Shown here: positions 9,418 to 18,628 of the stretch, in pieces
How the letters are laid out: each line of letters opens with the position of its first letter
Numbering within the stretch: position 1 is the stretch's first letter
Source of the DNA: Bacteroidota bacterium
GTDB lineage: Bacteria > Bacteroidota > Bacteroidia > UKL13-3
Direction of reading: 5' to 3'
Assembly (NCBI GenBank): GCA_027488905.1
Contig: JAIYAT010000017.1
Coordinates: 62,001-126,000 of the forward strand
Length of the DNA stretch: 64,000 bases
Translations under genes and position numbers: made by a program
Notes under the pieces: model-generated
What the model saw: only the letters and a program-made list of their open reading frames with translations
Database searches by the model: none
Told to the model about the DNA's origin: nothing

Positions 9418-9470
9418 CTTTTACATTCTGATATTGAATTATACTCTAAAAGGGTAATTTCATTTTTTTT
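9418..9470 (-). pseudogene. Decayed duplicate of the 5 prime end of the methyltransferase gene
   Basis: This stretch aligns base by base with 9335-9387, the start of the methyltransferase gene. It includes an exact 19-bp match (9452-9470 against 9369-9387) that covers the start codon. Read on the minus strand it gives MKLPF-stop-SIIQYQNV beside the intact MKLPYSSKIQSQNV. It is the remnant of a second copy of the gene, not a functional frame. Confidence 0.75.
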
Positions 9471-9525
9471 GGTTTTTATTCTCAAATTTTATTTAGATAC
9501 CTTACTTTAGCGTAAAATAGACAAA

Positions 9526-9562
9526 AAAAAACTGCCCAGTTTTCACGCTAAGGCAGTTTTTT
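9526..9562 (-). terminator. Rho-independent terminator after ahcY (symmetrical)
   Basis: An inverted repeat pairs AAAAAACTGCC (9526-9536) with GGCAGTTTTTT (9552-9562) around a 15-nt loop. It lies 21 bp after the ahcY stop. The A and T runs on both sides mean it could also work on the plus strand. Confidence 0.85.
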
Positions 9563-9583
9563 CAATTGTCTGTTGGCTATCGA

Positions 9584-10897
9584 CTAGTAACGGTACATTT
9601 CAGCTTTAAATGGCCCTTCTACTTTCACACCGATATAATCTGCTTGTTCAGTATCTAGAACCGTTAATTTAGCACCAATATGTTCTAAGTGTAAGGCAGC
9701 TACTTTTTCATCTAAATGCTTAGGTAATACATACACTTTGTTTTCGTAGTTAGCACTGTGGTTCCACAATTCTATTTGAGCCAAAGTTTGGTTCGAGAAT
9801 GAATTACTCATTACAAAACTTGGGTGACCCATTGCACAACCAAGGTTAACCAATCTACCTTCAGCCAAAATAATGATTTCGTTTCCGTTAATATTGTAAA
9901 TATCAACTTGCGGCTTTAAGTTATACTTGGTTGAACCATAGTTTTTGTTTAACCAAGACATATCGATTTCATTATCAAAGTGACCAATATTACAAACGAT
10001 AGCCTTATCGCGCATGTTCATAAAATGACGGTCAGTAATGATTTTTAAATTACCTGTAGCTGTAACAAATATATTTGCACGTGTGCAAGCTTCTTCCATG
10101 GTAACAACCTCAAAACCATCCATAGCAGCTTGAAGTGCACAAATTGGGTCAATTTCAGTAACTAATACACGAGCACCAGCACCACGCAATGATTCTGCAG
10201 AACCTTTACCCACATCCCCATAACCTGCTACTACCGCAACTTTTCCAGCCATCATAATATCTGTAGCTCTGCGAATAGCATCTACCAATGATTCTTTACA
10301 ACCGTATTTGTTGTCAAATTTAGATTTTGTTACTGAGTCGTTAACATTGATTGCAGGCATCACTAAAGTGCCTTTTTTCATGCGCTCATACAAACGGTGA
10401 ACACCTGTTGTTGTTTCTTCAGATAAACCTTTGATTTCTGCAGTTAATTCCGGGTAACGGTCAAAAACCATATTGGTTAAATCACCACCATCATCCAAAA
10501 TCATATTCAATGGCTTTCCACCTTCAAAGGCAAATAGCGTTTGTTCAATACACCAATCAAATTCTTCTTCATTTTGACCTTTCCAAGCGTAAACAGGAAT
10601 ACCAGCGGCAGCAATAGCAGCAGCAGCATGATCTTGTGTAGAGAAAATGTTGCATGAACTCCAAGTAACTTCTGCACCTAATTCTTTTAATGTTTCAATT
10701 AATACAGCAGTTTGTATGGTCATGTGAAGACAACCAGCTATGCGGGCGCCTTTAAGAGGTTGCTGCGGGCCATATTCTTTACGAATAGTCATTAATCCCG
10801 GCATTTCTGCTTCAGCCAATTTGATTTCTTTTCTTCCCCACTCTGAGAGGGAGATGTCCTTAACTTTGTAAGGTAGAGCGGTTTTTGCGTCTGACAT
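9584..10897 (-). CDS. ahcY: Adenosylhomocysteinase (S-adenosylhomocysteine hydrolase)
   Basis: A full-length (437 aa) SAH hydrolase, the NAD-dependent enzyme that splits S-adenosylhomocysteine into adenosine and homocysteine and so relieves product inhibition of methyltransferases. Typical features are [38 protein letters not shown], the NAD-binding [29 protein letters not shown] and the C-terminal end KAEMYRY, whose Lys and Tyr close the NAD site of the partner subunit. It is followed by a strong terminator and looks monocistronic. It is divergent from brx. Confidence 0.98.
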   Translation of the reverse strand: MSDAKTALPYKVKDISLSEWGRKEIKLAEAEMPGLMTIRKEYGPQQPLKGARIAGCLHMTIQTAVLIETLKELGAEVTWSSCNIFSTQDHAAAAIAAAGIPVYAWKGQNEEEFDWCIEQTLFAFEGGKPLNMILDDGGDLTNMVFDRYPELTAEIKGLSEETTTGVHRLYERMKKGTLVMPAINVNDSVTKSKFDNKYGCKESLVDAIRRATDIMMAGKVAVVAGYGDVGKGSAESLRGAGARVLVTEIDPICALQAAMDGFEVVTMEEACTRANIFVTATGNLKIITDRHFMNMRDKAIVCNIGHFDNEIDMSWLNKNYGSTKYNLKPQVDIYNINGNEIIILAEGRLVNLGCAMGHPSFVMSNSFSNQTLAQIELWNHSANYENKVYVLPKHLDEKVAALHLEHIGAKLTVLDTEQADYIGVKVEGPFKAEMYRY

Positions 10898-11122
10898 ATA
10901 ATATGTTTTATTTCGATATGAACTGCAAAATTAAGGTTATTTTATTTAATTTGTTTTCCTCTTTGTCATTTTAAGCTAAATTTATTGATAACTTAATTTT
11001 AGCTATTAAGTTAGCGTTAGGTTCAAACCGGACCATAATTATTTGGTCATTTAGATTCGATATTGTTGGTTCTGAAACAATTTTATGCCAATATTGTAAA
11101 CTTATTTAGAATTAATATAATT

Positions 11123-11542
11123 ATGGCATATCCAGAAATGTTAGTTGCGCCAATGCGCCAACAATTAGAATCAGCAGGCTTTCAATCGCTAATGAATACT
11201 ACTCAAGTAGAAGAAAAATTAAGCAAGGGACAAGGTACCCAATTATTGGTTTTTAATAGTGTTTGCGGTTGTGCCGCAGGAACTGCCCGTCCAGGTGTTT
11301 TAGAATCTCTTAATGGCGAAGGAAAGAGACCATCAGAATTGTTAACAGTTTTTGCAGGTCAGGAAGCAGAAGCAGTTGCTAAAGCGAGAGAATTCACACT
11401 CCCTTTTCCACCTTCTTCACCCTCAATTGCCTTGTTTAAAAATGGGGAATTAGTTCATTTTATTGAAAGACATAATATAGAAGGCAGAAGTGCTGCAATG
11501 ATTGCAGAAAATTTGAAGGCTGCTTACGAGGAATTTTGTTAG
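11123..11542 (+). CDS. brx: Bacilliredoxin family protein (BrxA/BrxB, YphP/YqiW type)
   Basis: The 139-residue protein begins at the ATG of MAYPEMLVAPMRQQL, the usual N-terminus of the family; an upstream in-frame TTG at 11063 would add 20 residues without similarity. The redox motif is CGC (Cys48-Gly-Cys50) in NSVCGCAAGTARPG, as in the bacilliredoxins that remove bacillithiol from protein thiols. It also has the conserved segments LFKNGELVHFIERHNIEGRS (near residues 107-126) and IAENL. A second, decayed full-length copy lies at 18629-19048. This intact gene forms the left edge of a mosaic region of glycan genes. Confidence 0.93.
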   Translation: MAYPEMLVAPMRQQLESAGFQSLMNTTQVEEKLSKGQGTQLLVFNSVCGCAAGTARPGVLESLNGEGKRPSELLTVFAGQEAEAVAKAREFTLPFPPSSPSIALFKNGELVHFIERHNIEGRSAAMIAENLKAAYEEFC

Positions 11543-12020
11543 TAATTGCAATTTTCTTATTGTAACGGTTGATTCCTATTCCTTAAATTTTTCCTGAAAT
11601 CTTGAATGCTTAAACCTCTTCTGGAGGATGTAGCATTTATTTCTTATGTGCTTTTTGCTTTTGTTTTTTTGTTTTCCAGTGGAGGATTGTTGTTTTGGGT
11701 TTAAATTTCAAAAAAGCGGCTGCTTTACTTTATGTTTATTCTTATTCCATCCTAGCTGTTCATATATCTAATTATTTTGCATTTAAGTCCCTATATGAAT
11801 TAAGTTTTAAATAAAAATAGTTACGTCTTTTCATTTGACATAATTGCTCCAGTTATTACTATTCTTTTAACAAAGACAATCATGATTTTATTAGCTACAT
11901 TAATTATTTGTTTTCTTTAAAAATCAATTGGATAAAATGATATTTGTATAAAATTAAAAGTTTTTTTATCATTACAATAATTTTTTTTCATATAAACTTT
12001 CTTCAATTTACAAATACGGA
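11543..12020. other. Gap after brx with possible relic of a membrane-protein gene
   Basis: This stretch has no intact gene. Short translated pieces on the plus strand are strongly hydrophobic (for example AFVFLFSSGGLLFWV around 11650-11700, YVYSYSILAVHISNYF around 11730-11790, and a piece with APVITILLTK around 11840-11870) and are separated by stops and frame changes. This could be a dead gene for a membrane protein, perhaps an acyltransferase, but similarity is too weak to name it. Confidence 0.35.
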
Positions 12021-13310
12021 ATGTATCCTATTATTAAAAGAAATTATAGTACAATTATATTAAATTTTTTATTCGTCATTTATTGTATAGCTATTGTATT
12101 CAAATTCTTGCCTCAAATTATTTTATATTATGATTATAAGAGTTGGCAGATTTCAGAATACCTTGTTAATTACCAAGGTGGGTTTGTTAGAAGGGGTTTA
12201 ATTGGTGAATTGTTGTATTTTTTCAAGTGTCACTTTGATTTTAATATTCAATTAGTGATAAAAATTATATGCCTAGTTTCTCTCTTATTAGTAAATTATT
12301 TTTTTGTTAGTAGTTTCCTCAAAAGAAAATATCCAATGTTCATATTACCCTTGAGCTTTTTTTTAGGTGTTTATATGTTTGATTGCTGGATGAAAAGAGA
12401 TAATTTATTGATCTGCCTGTTTATATTAATTTTGTGGATTTTAAAGTCGAATTGGAAATTATCAGTTAAAGTGTTATTTGCTAACCTTGTAATAATTATT
12501 GCATTATTTGTGCATGAGGCGTTTGCACTTTTTTCCATACCAATTGTCTGTCTGTTATTTATTCCATTTACCAAATCAAGGTATAGTTTAATTAGTTTTT
12601 TAAAATCTGTTGGGTACTTTTCCCCAAGTTTGATAGTATTTATAATTCTATCAAAATTTCATGGCAATTTTATTACTGCGCAATTTATTTGGAACTCATG
12701 GGCTAGTCTTTTGGGATTGCCAAATGAAATTGTTACAACTAATTCTCATGGATTTATTAGTTCTATTGGTTGGGAAACCAAGTCAACATTTATTTACCAT
12801 TTTGAAATGAATTTTTTGAGCTATAATTTCGGTATTTATTCAATGTTTTTTTGGCCGCTCGCAATAATAGCAGTATACTATATTTTGACGAATTATTTTA
12901 GTACATTTAATGATGGAAAGTTTAAGTTTTCAGACCGTCAAAATTTAATTTTTTCAGTAGTTTTGATTTTTCAATTGACTTGCCTTCTGCCATTTTTTTT
13001 GATTTTGTCATGTGATTTGGGTCGAATTTTTTTTTATTGGGTTTCAACTTCAATGGCAGTCTTCATTGTGTTTCCTGAAGATATTTTAGAGAAATCATTT
13101 CCAGTAAGTTTTCTAAAAATCACTTTTTTTGTTAATAGTTGGATGCGTTCTTTAGTAAAACCTAGTAAATCTTTTTTATCTTTAATTATGATTTTAATTG
13201 GTATCCCAAATATATTTTTTTCATTTGAAGATGTTATTAGACATAGTGTTTTAGGAAATATTTTTGAGATGTTTAGCAAACTTTTTAATTACATTTTGTT
13301 GTTTTTGTAA
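12021..13310 (+). CDS. Polytopic membrane protein of unknown function
   Basis: The 429-residue protein has about ten hydrophobic helices. After the first helix comes YQGGFVRRGLIGELLY, a motif I associate with uncharacterised membrane proteins in bacterial polysaccharide loci. The codons are very AT-rich even for this window. It lies alone on the plus strand between brx and a decayed fragment of ubiA, so it is cargo of the brx-to-cytochrome mosaic. A role as a glycan polymerase or GT-C transferase is possible but not shown. Confidence 0.55.
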   Translation: MYPIIKRNYSTIILNFLFVIYCIAIVFKFLPQIILYYDYKSWQISEYLVNYQGGFVRRGLIGELLYFFKCHFDFNIQLVIKIICLVSLLLVNYFFVSSFLKRKYPMFILPLSFFLGVYMFDCWMKRDNLLICLFILILWILKSNWKLSVKVLFANLVIIIALFVHEAFALFSIPIVCLLFIPFTKSRYSLISFLKSVGYFSPSLIVFIILSKFHGNFITAQFIWNSWASLLGLPNEIVTTNSHGFISSIGWETKSTFIYHFEMNFLSYNFGIYSMFFWPLAIIAVYYILTNYFSTFNDGKFKFSDRQNLIFSVVLIFQLTCLLPFFLILSCDLGRIFFYWVSTSMAVFIVFPEDILEKSFPVSFLKITFFVNSWMRSLVKPSKSFLSLIMILIGIPNIFFSFEDVIRHSVLGNIFEMFSKLFNYILLFL

Positions 13311-13369
13311 TTAGTTACAGAATTGGCAATAAATTAGTAATCTAGGTTAAAGATGCATCCACCCCTATA

Positions 13370-13760
13370 TGACTATTTGTAAAAACCTATCTTTGAGTTA
13401 TGTTTTCGCTGAACTGTTGATGTTTTCATCAAACAAAGTTGTTTGCAAATAACCAATGATTCTAAAAATTACAAATGTTGAGGCAAGCATCATATAGTTT
13501 ATCGATTCCTATCCTCAGTTGAACTTCTTGTGAAATGAAATATCTGAAATAGTAAACAATTTTAATACTTGACGTTAAGGTTAAAACTGAGGCTATAAAC
13601 GCTTTATTTAAATCCATAAATTAAATCTTGATTTGCTTCCTTCTTTTGAATAATTAATAAAACATCTATTCTTTTTGTAAATGCCAAGAATTAGAGATAA
13701 CAAAAATGGTATTAATATTATTCAAAATAGGAGTGTTTCACCTTTAACCACAGTTGACTT
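13370..13760 (-). pseudogene. Decayed 3 prime fragment of a second ubiA-like gene
   Basis: The sequence aligns over most of its length with 13998 to about 14380, the part of the intact ubiA gene for roughly the C-terminal 130-170 residues. Shared stretches include TTGTAAAAACCTATCTTT, TTAAGGTTAA and GAATTAGAGATAA/GAAATAGAGATAA. Stops and small indels break the frame, and the N-terminal half is missing. From 13761 to 13942 I see only a short open stretch with no recognisable product. Confidence 0.8.
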
Positions 13761-13942
13761 AGTTTTGATTAAAATGAAGTGGTGAAAAAAAGGCCAGCAG
13801 CAGTATTCCTATTTGAACTTAATAGGGGAGATTTTTTAGTGTTAATTTTAGAAAATAATGCCAACGAAATTTCTCACACAAATACAATAGATTTAAAAGT
13901 TGTAACCTTGGGTTGGTACAAAATACAAATTGTATTAGTTTT

Positions 13943-14893
13943 TTATTTCTCATAAAAATATATTAAAAAGGCAAATGTTGTAATCCAGCCTAGAATAACT
14001 AATTGTAAAAACCTATCTTTTAGTAACATTTTGGTTGGACTTCCACTGTTTTCATCTACTAAAGTAGATTGGAGGTAACGTATAATACCAACAATTACGA
14101 ATATTGAGGTGATGTACAATTTATCGGTTCCCATTCTTAATTGAACCTCTGGTGAGATACAATACATAATATAGCAAACAATTGTAATAGTTGCTGTTAA
14201 GGTTAATACTGAGTCTATAAATTTTTCATTGTATCTGCCAATATTAGCTCTTGATTTAGTGCCTTCCTTTGAATGGATTAAGACATCATCTCTTCTTTTT
14301 GCAAACCCAAGAAATAGAGATAATAAAAAGGTCATTAATATGATCCAAAACGAAAGTGATACACCAGTTACAACTGCTCCTGCAAATAATCTGAGGACAA
14401 ATCCTACTGAAATAACAATCACATCTATAATGGCGATATTTTTTAAGTAATAGGTATAGGCGATATTTTGAATAAAATATATTGCTATTACCAAAAGTAA
14501 GACATTGTGATTATGGCTAGCTAAACCAAAAATTACAGAAAGTGTGAGTGTTAAAATAAAGAAATACTTAGCCGTTTTCGGACTAATTTTTCCAGAGGCA
14601 ATGGGCCTGTTTTTTTTTGTAGGGTGAGCCTTGTCTTTCTCTACATCTTTCAAGTCGTTAAGAATATAAATTGAGCTGGCAACAAATGAAAAACTAAAGA
14701 ATGCTAACACTAGGTTTATTACATCCTGAATGTTTCCAAATCCTTGTGCAAAAAACAAGGGTAAGAAAATAAACAAATTTTTAATCCAATGATGTGTTCT
14801 AAGGAGTTTGTTTATTGATGTGAAATAATTTTGTCCAATAATCATGTTTGTATTATTATTTTTTAAAAGCGGATATTTTTTGATGATCTTCAA
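13943..14893 (-). CDS. UbiA-family prenyltransferase, polyprenyl-phosphate phosphoribosyltransferase-like
   Basis: The 316-residue integral membrane protein has the first Asp-rich motif of the UbiA superfamily, NDLKDVEKDKAHPTKKNRPI (residues 79-98), and several further TM helices. The HPTKKNRPIASG version is that of decaprenyl-phosphate 5-phosphoribosyltransferase (DPPR synthase) relatives, which join phosphoribose from PRPP to a polyprenyl phosphate. Translation may start at Met17 (MIIGQNYF) rather than the first Met. It begins 3 bp after a HAD phosphatase gene, a partnership that suits removal of the 5-phosphate. A decayed copy of its 3 prime half lies just downstream. Confidence 0.82.
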   Translation of the reverse strand: MKIIKKYPLLKNNNTNMIIGQNYFTSINKLLRTHHWIKNLFIFLPLFFAQGFGNIQDVINLVLAFFSFSFVASSIYILNDLKDVEKDKAHPTKKNRPIASGKISPKTAKYFFILTLTLSVIFGLASHNHNVLLLVIAIYFIQNIAYTYYLKNIAIIDVIVISVGFVLRLFAGAVVTGVSLSFWIILMTFLLSLFLGFAKRRDDVLIHSKEGTKSRANIGRYNEKFIDSVLTLTATITIVCYIMYCISPEVQLRMGTDKLYITSIFVIVGIIRYLQSTLVDENSGSPTKMLLKDRFLQLVILGWITTFAFLIYFYEK

Positions 14894-14896
14894 AAA

Positions 14897-15490
14897 TTAA
14901 GTTATTTTTTCTGCATGATCTGCTAGTTTTAAAAGCTCATTGTCTCCTGCGCTGTCGCCATAAGCATAAAGGGTATATTCCATTCTATTTGGAAAATATT
15001 CCAATAATCTATTGACCTTTTCTCTGCCATAGCAGTTTTTTGTAATAAACTTACCAGTTAATATCCCATCAACCACTTCTATTTTTGTTCCAGCTAAGTA
15101 TTCTATACCTATACTTTTTGCCCATGGTTCAATCCAATTTTCAATGGAGGCACTTATGATAATGATTTTACAGTCTTCATTTTGATGTTTTTTTAGTTTC
15201 ATAAGCACATCAGCCTTTATCATTTTTTCAATTTCTATCTTAAAGTTTTGTGTATAAATGTTAAATTTCTCAATTTCAAATCCTTTAAAGAAATAAGAAT
15301 ATACCATTTGCTTGGCTATTCCATTATCTAGTAATTTTAATTTCATTAAAATTAAGATAGGGGCATTTAGGAATAATCCTAAGTAGAAGTTGAAGTTGCC
15401 GTGTACAAATTTAACGAACTCTAAAAAGGTGTCTTTTTGAGTCAAAGTTCCATCAAAATCAAAGGCTGCAATTTCAATTTTTTTTATCAT
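14897..15490 (-). CDS. HAD-superfamily phosphatase (HAD-IB, SerB-like)
   Basis: The 197-residue protein has the HAD motif I FDFDGTLTQKD (nucleophile Asp11, acid Asp13), motif II IIISASIENW and the late metal-binding motif YGDSAGDNELL. A cap segment of about 80 residues lies between motifs I and II, as in HAD-IB enzymes. It sits directly upstream of the UbiA-like gene (3 bp) and overlaps the preceding membrane-protein gene by 17 bp, so the three genes form an operon. The likely substrate is the polyprenyl-phosphate-phosphopentose made by the UbiA enzyme. This is inferred from context. Confidence 0.85.
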   Translation of the reverse strand: MIKKIEIAAFDFDGTLTQKDTFLEFVKFVHGNFNFYLGLFLNAPILILMKLKLLDNGIAKQMVYSYFFKGFEIEKFNIYTQNFKIEIEKMIKADVLMKLKKHQNEDCKIIIISASIENWIEPWAKSIGIEYLAGTKIEVVDGILTGKFITKNCYGREKVNRLLEYFPNRMEYTLYAYGDSAGDNELLKLADHAEKIT

Positions 15491-16757
15491 TATCCAATGG
15501 AATTAATCTCTTAATAATACTGTAAAGTCCTATTGATGTGATTGGGATGGAAAGTAAAAATATGTGATGTCTGTATAAACTTAATCCTACTGTAGAAACT
15601 ACAATCATCAAGTTTAATGCTAAGAAAATCATGAAAAAAAATACATATGGGCTTCTTTGTTTCAATAGAATGTAAGCGCCAAAAATAAAAAATATTATAC
15701 AGAGGTAGTGTCTAATTAAAGCCAAGTAAATTAATACCTTCTTAATAAATAGTAGGCTTGTGGTGCTATAACTGAAAAATAATATTTTAAGACAGTCAAA
15801 GGAGTATGTATCAAATCCAAGGTAATTTATAATTTTAACTGGAATTAACTTTATAAATTTTAGTTTGTTTGTTCGTATCCAATTAATTGCATTTCTTTTT
15901 CTTATTTCATCTCTCTTTTCAAAATTTGCTAAGTTTGAAATGCTGTCAATGGAGTATGCTCCTTCTCTAAATCCACCATCGGCATTTGGCATGGCTCCCA
16001 TTCTCATATTTAAACCTGAGGTAGTTGTTTGATAGATAAACTTCCCTATATAATTTGATGAGGTAAAGCCAATTAATAAAATAAAAAACACAAATCCAAA
16101 AGATATTTTAATAATTGAATTTGATTCTATTTTTTTGTTTTGTATGTAAAATGGAAATGCAGCAATTAAGGCAAATAGTCCAAATGGTCTAATCCAATTT
16201 GCTACCCCAAGCGTAATTCCTGTAAAGAAATTATCTATAGATTTTTTTGACTTCCTTGAAATTAAAAAAATGTAAGTTAACAACAAGTATCCAAAGATAA
16301 TTTGAGTCATGTAAAATGGAGTTAATAAAGCATAATTTATTGCTGATAAATACAATATGCCTCCTAAATATCCAACACCTTCGCCTTTAATATTTATCCC
16401 AAGTTTTACAATTAAAATTGAACTTAGTAAATAACAAATAATATTTAAAAGATATAATGTTTTATGACTACCGCTTATCCATTTTAAAAACATTGCAATG
16501 TTAATAAATCCTGGGTTCCAAATAAAATCAGAAAACTCGTCAAATTTATCAGGATAATAATTTGAAGTTTCTAATTTTTGATCAACCAGTTTGATGTAAT
16601 ACTTTGGATCCCCTTGCAATAGTTTTAGATCTGATTCGCTAATTTTCCAAAATGCTATTCCTTGAACAATGGTTGATAGAATAAAAATAAAATAAAATAA
16701 TCTTTTTAGGTTATTTAAATTGATTGATCGTTTCAAAATTGTTGTGACTTTAGACAC
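15474..16757 (-). CDS. Polytopic GT-C-like membrane protein (ArnT/PMT-like)
   Basis: The 427-residue protein has roughly ten TM helices. The first periplasmic loop contains LLQGDPKYYIKL, with an Asp where GT-C enzymes of the ArnT/PMT class have a catalytic acid, and a later NWIRPFGL recalls the NLTRP-type motif of this class. It is the first gene of the operon with the HAD phosphatase and UbiA. A transferase that uses the polyprenyl-phosphate sugar made by those two is a coherent reading. No acceptor can be named. Confidence 0.65.
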   Translation of the reverse strand: MSKVTTILKRSINLNNLKRLFYFIFILSTIVQGIAFWKISESDLKLLQGDPKYYIKLVDQKLETSNYYPDKFDEFSDFIWNPGFINIAMFLKWISGSHKTLYLLNIICYLLSSILIVKLGINIKGEGVGYLGGILYLSAINYALLTPFYMTQIIFGYLLLTYIFLISRKSKKSIDNFFTGITLGVANWIRPFGLFALIAAFPFYIQNKKIESNSIIKISFGFVFFILLIGFTSSNYIGKFIYQTTTSGLNMRMGAMPNADGGFREGAYSIDSISNLANFEKRDEIRKRNAINWIRTNKLKFIKLIPVKIINYLGFDTYSFDCLKILFFSYSTTSLLFIKKVLIYLALIRHYLCIIFFIFGAYILLKQRSPYVFFFMIFLALNLMIVVSTVGLSLYRHHIFLLSIPITSIGLYSIIKRLIPLDNDKKN

Positions 16758-16809
16758 AGCAATTATAGCTTTTTTATCATAATACAGAATCTTTTACCTT
16801 TAATATAAT

Positions 16810-17010
16810 ATACCTATTCCTCTATCCAAATTTCCTAATCTCCTATTTGATAAATTGAATATTTTAAAATTAGCTGAAAAATTTCATCGGTTTTTTCATA
16901 CTTCCATTTATTTTAGCAATCAACTGAGGCGTGGAAAAAGGGTTGTTTGGATTATTCGAGTTGTTATCAAACATCCCATCAACATTACTATCCCTAAGAA
17001 TGGGCTTGAT
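16810..17010 (-). pseudogene. Decayed 3 prime fragment A of the cytochrome/monooxygenase-like gene
   Basis: This aligns with the last 65 or so codons of the intact gene at 21087-22463. Matching landmarks are TTTGATAAAT, TTAAAATTA, GAAAAATTTCATC, the lysine/serine codons in the middle, GGTTGTTTGGATTATT and GAATGGG. The frame is broken. Just after the homology come GGGCTT and an AATATTG stretch that resembles the region upstream of brx, so this may be an old module junction. The rest of 16758-17088 shows no gene. Confidence 0.75.
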
Positions 17011-17088
17011 TTATAATGCAATATTGCAAATTGAATAAACCGAAGGACAATTTACCCTATTTAGTAAATAGTTTGGTTTGCTAAAACA

Positions 17089-18276
17089 TTAATAAATATT
17101 GTCTGTGACAAAGAATCTTATTAAATAAAGCAGTCCAGATAAAACATGCATTCCAAATAATAAAAGTAAGAATAAATCTTTCCTTGACATTCGTTGATTT
17201 TGAATAAATTTTGGTAACAAAAATGAGATAACTGACAAAAACAATAAATAAGTACAAATCACATTTTGCCAAGCAAAGTTTCCATGAAATTTTCGAGGTC
17301 CAGATTCTATGATAAATGCAGATATTAGCACTGAACAAAGTAAAAGCCAAATTGAATAAACAAAAGGCCTATATTTTAATAATTCTTTGTTTAAAATTAA
17401 GGCAAAAATTGGCAACAAAAATGAGAATAGAAATGAAAATGGGATATACTCAATTGGTAGGAAAAATCTAGCAAACTCAAAGGGTTCAGAAAAAGTAACA
17501 CCACTTGGTTCTTTATTATACGACCCAATTTCAAAAATGTATATTATAATGTATTGTAATATTATCCCCAATGCGCCGGTAAGTAAAGGAGAAAATCTAA
17601 TTGCTAATTCTTTAAATGTTGACTTATGAAATTGCCTTAGAATAAAAATTGCGGTAACAGGTAAATATACAAAAATAAATGAAGGCTTTATGGCAATGTT
17701 AATTAAAACCAAAGCATTAAGTACAAGGATATCGTTGATTTTAATTTCATTATTAAATGATTTTATTTGTTTCCAAAACAACAATAACGAGAAAGGAAAA
17801 ACCATTACTACAGTGGAATTATGCCAAACATTTCCAACATACTTTCCGACATACATATTATTGAGTTTTATATAGGAGTATGGGTCTTGAATTGCAAAGC
17901 TAAAAACCAAACCCCATACCAATAGTGATAGCTTATTCTTTATTTTAACATCTGTAGCTGCCAAATAGCTGGTGTTTAGTTCTTTAATGATAAATTTTGA
18001 AATAACAAATTTTGCCACTTGCGAAGCAGCTAGCACAATAGTGGTTGTAAATAGAAGATTCTCATTCCTAAAACCTGAGAAGAAATTTACAACAAAGTAA
18101 AACAGGAAATTACCAGGGTAATCCATAACATTCAAATTGATTTTTTTAATGTGTTGAATGTGTTCGATTACATCAGCCCTTGAAGAATTGTAAGTAACAA
18201 ACCCCCATATAATAATTGAAATAAGCGAGAATAAAATAACATCTATATTTTTTAGGAGAATCTTGTTCTTAATCAT
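17089..18276 (-). CDS. Polytopic membrane protein of unknown function
   Basis: The 395-residue protein has about ten hydrophobic helices and short loops. The loop after the first helix has NSSRADVIEHIQHIKK, with an acidic residue in a position like that of GT-C transferases or O-antigen polymerases. I do not recognise the family. The gene stands alone between two decayed 3 prime fragments of the cytochrome gene, so it appears to be the cargo of one module of the mosaic. Surface-glycan work is inferred only from its neighbours. Confidence 0.5.
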   Translation of the reverse strand: MIKNKILLKNIDVILFSLISIIIWGFVTYNSSRADVIEHIQHIKKINLNVMDYPGNFLFYFVVNFFSGFRNENLLFTTTIVLAASQVAKFVISKFIIKELNTSYLAATDVKIKNKLSLLVWGLVFSFAIQDPYSYIKLNNMYVGKYVGNVWHNSTVVMVFPFSLLLFWKQIKSFNNEIKINDILVLNALVLINIAIKPSFIFVYLPVTAIFILRQFHKSTFKELAIRFSPLLTGALGIILQYIIIYIFEIGSYNKEPSGVTFSEPFEFARFFLPIEYIPFSFLFSFLLPIFALILNKELLKYRPFVYSIWLLLCSVLISAFIIESGPRKFHGNFAWQNVICTYLLFLSVISFLLPKFIQNQRMSRKDLFLLLLFGMHVLSGLLYLIRFFVTDNIY

Positions 18277-18360
18277 AATTTTATAATTTCATCTTACAGC
18301 TTACAATAAAAAGTAAAAAAACTGAATTCTAGAATTGGTAAACTCTATATTTTAATAATA

Positions 18361-18520
18361 TACTCCTCCAATCCAATCTCCTCATCTCCATTTTGATAAA
18401 TAACATAGTTTAAAATTAACTGAAACATTTCATCAGTGGTTTTCATGCTTCCATTTTTTTCTGAAATGAGTTGTGGAGGCGAAAATGAGTTATTAGGATT
18501 GTTTTCAGTGCTATCAACCT
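18361..18520 (-). pseudogene. Decayed 3 prime fragment B of the cytochrome/monooxygenase-like gene
   Basis: It is nearly identical to the end of the gene at 21087: the stretches TTTGATAAATAACATAGTTT, AAAATTAACTGAAACATTTC and TTTCATGCTTCC are shared. About 52 codons remain, and the original stop codon is lost. Outside the homology, fragments A and B share AATATAC just beyond the gene end, which the intact copy lacks. Fragment B is followed after about 100 bp by the decayed brx copy. Confidence 0.88.
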
Positions 18521-18628
18521 CTTTGGTTCAAACAAAACCCCTATTAAAATTATGTTTTAATGTTTTGGGCTTTTAATGCTCAATATTGTCACAATAATAT
18601 TGTATTCTAGTTTAGAATCAATAAAATT

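Noticed and set aside
10926-10933. TAATTTTG (minus strand) as an ahcY -7 box
   Set aside because: It fits TAnnTTTG, but no TTTG or TTG lies at the right distance upstream, so the promoter is not supported.
11063-11122. Longer brx start at TTG 11063
   Set aside because: The extra 20 residues have no family similarity, and MAYPEML is the normal N-terminus.
17081-17350. Minus-strand frame of 89 codons overlapping the 17089 gene
   Set aside because: It is a shadow in another frame of the polytopic protein gene and has no features of its own.
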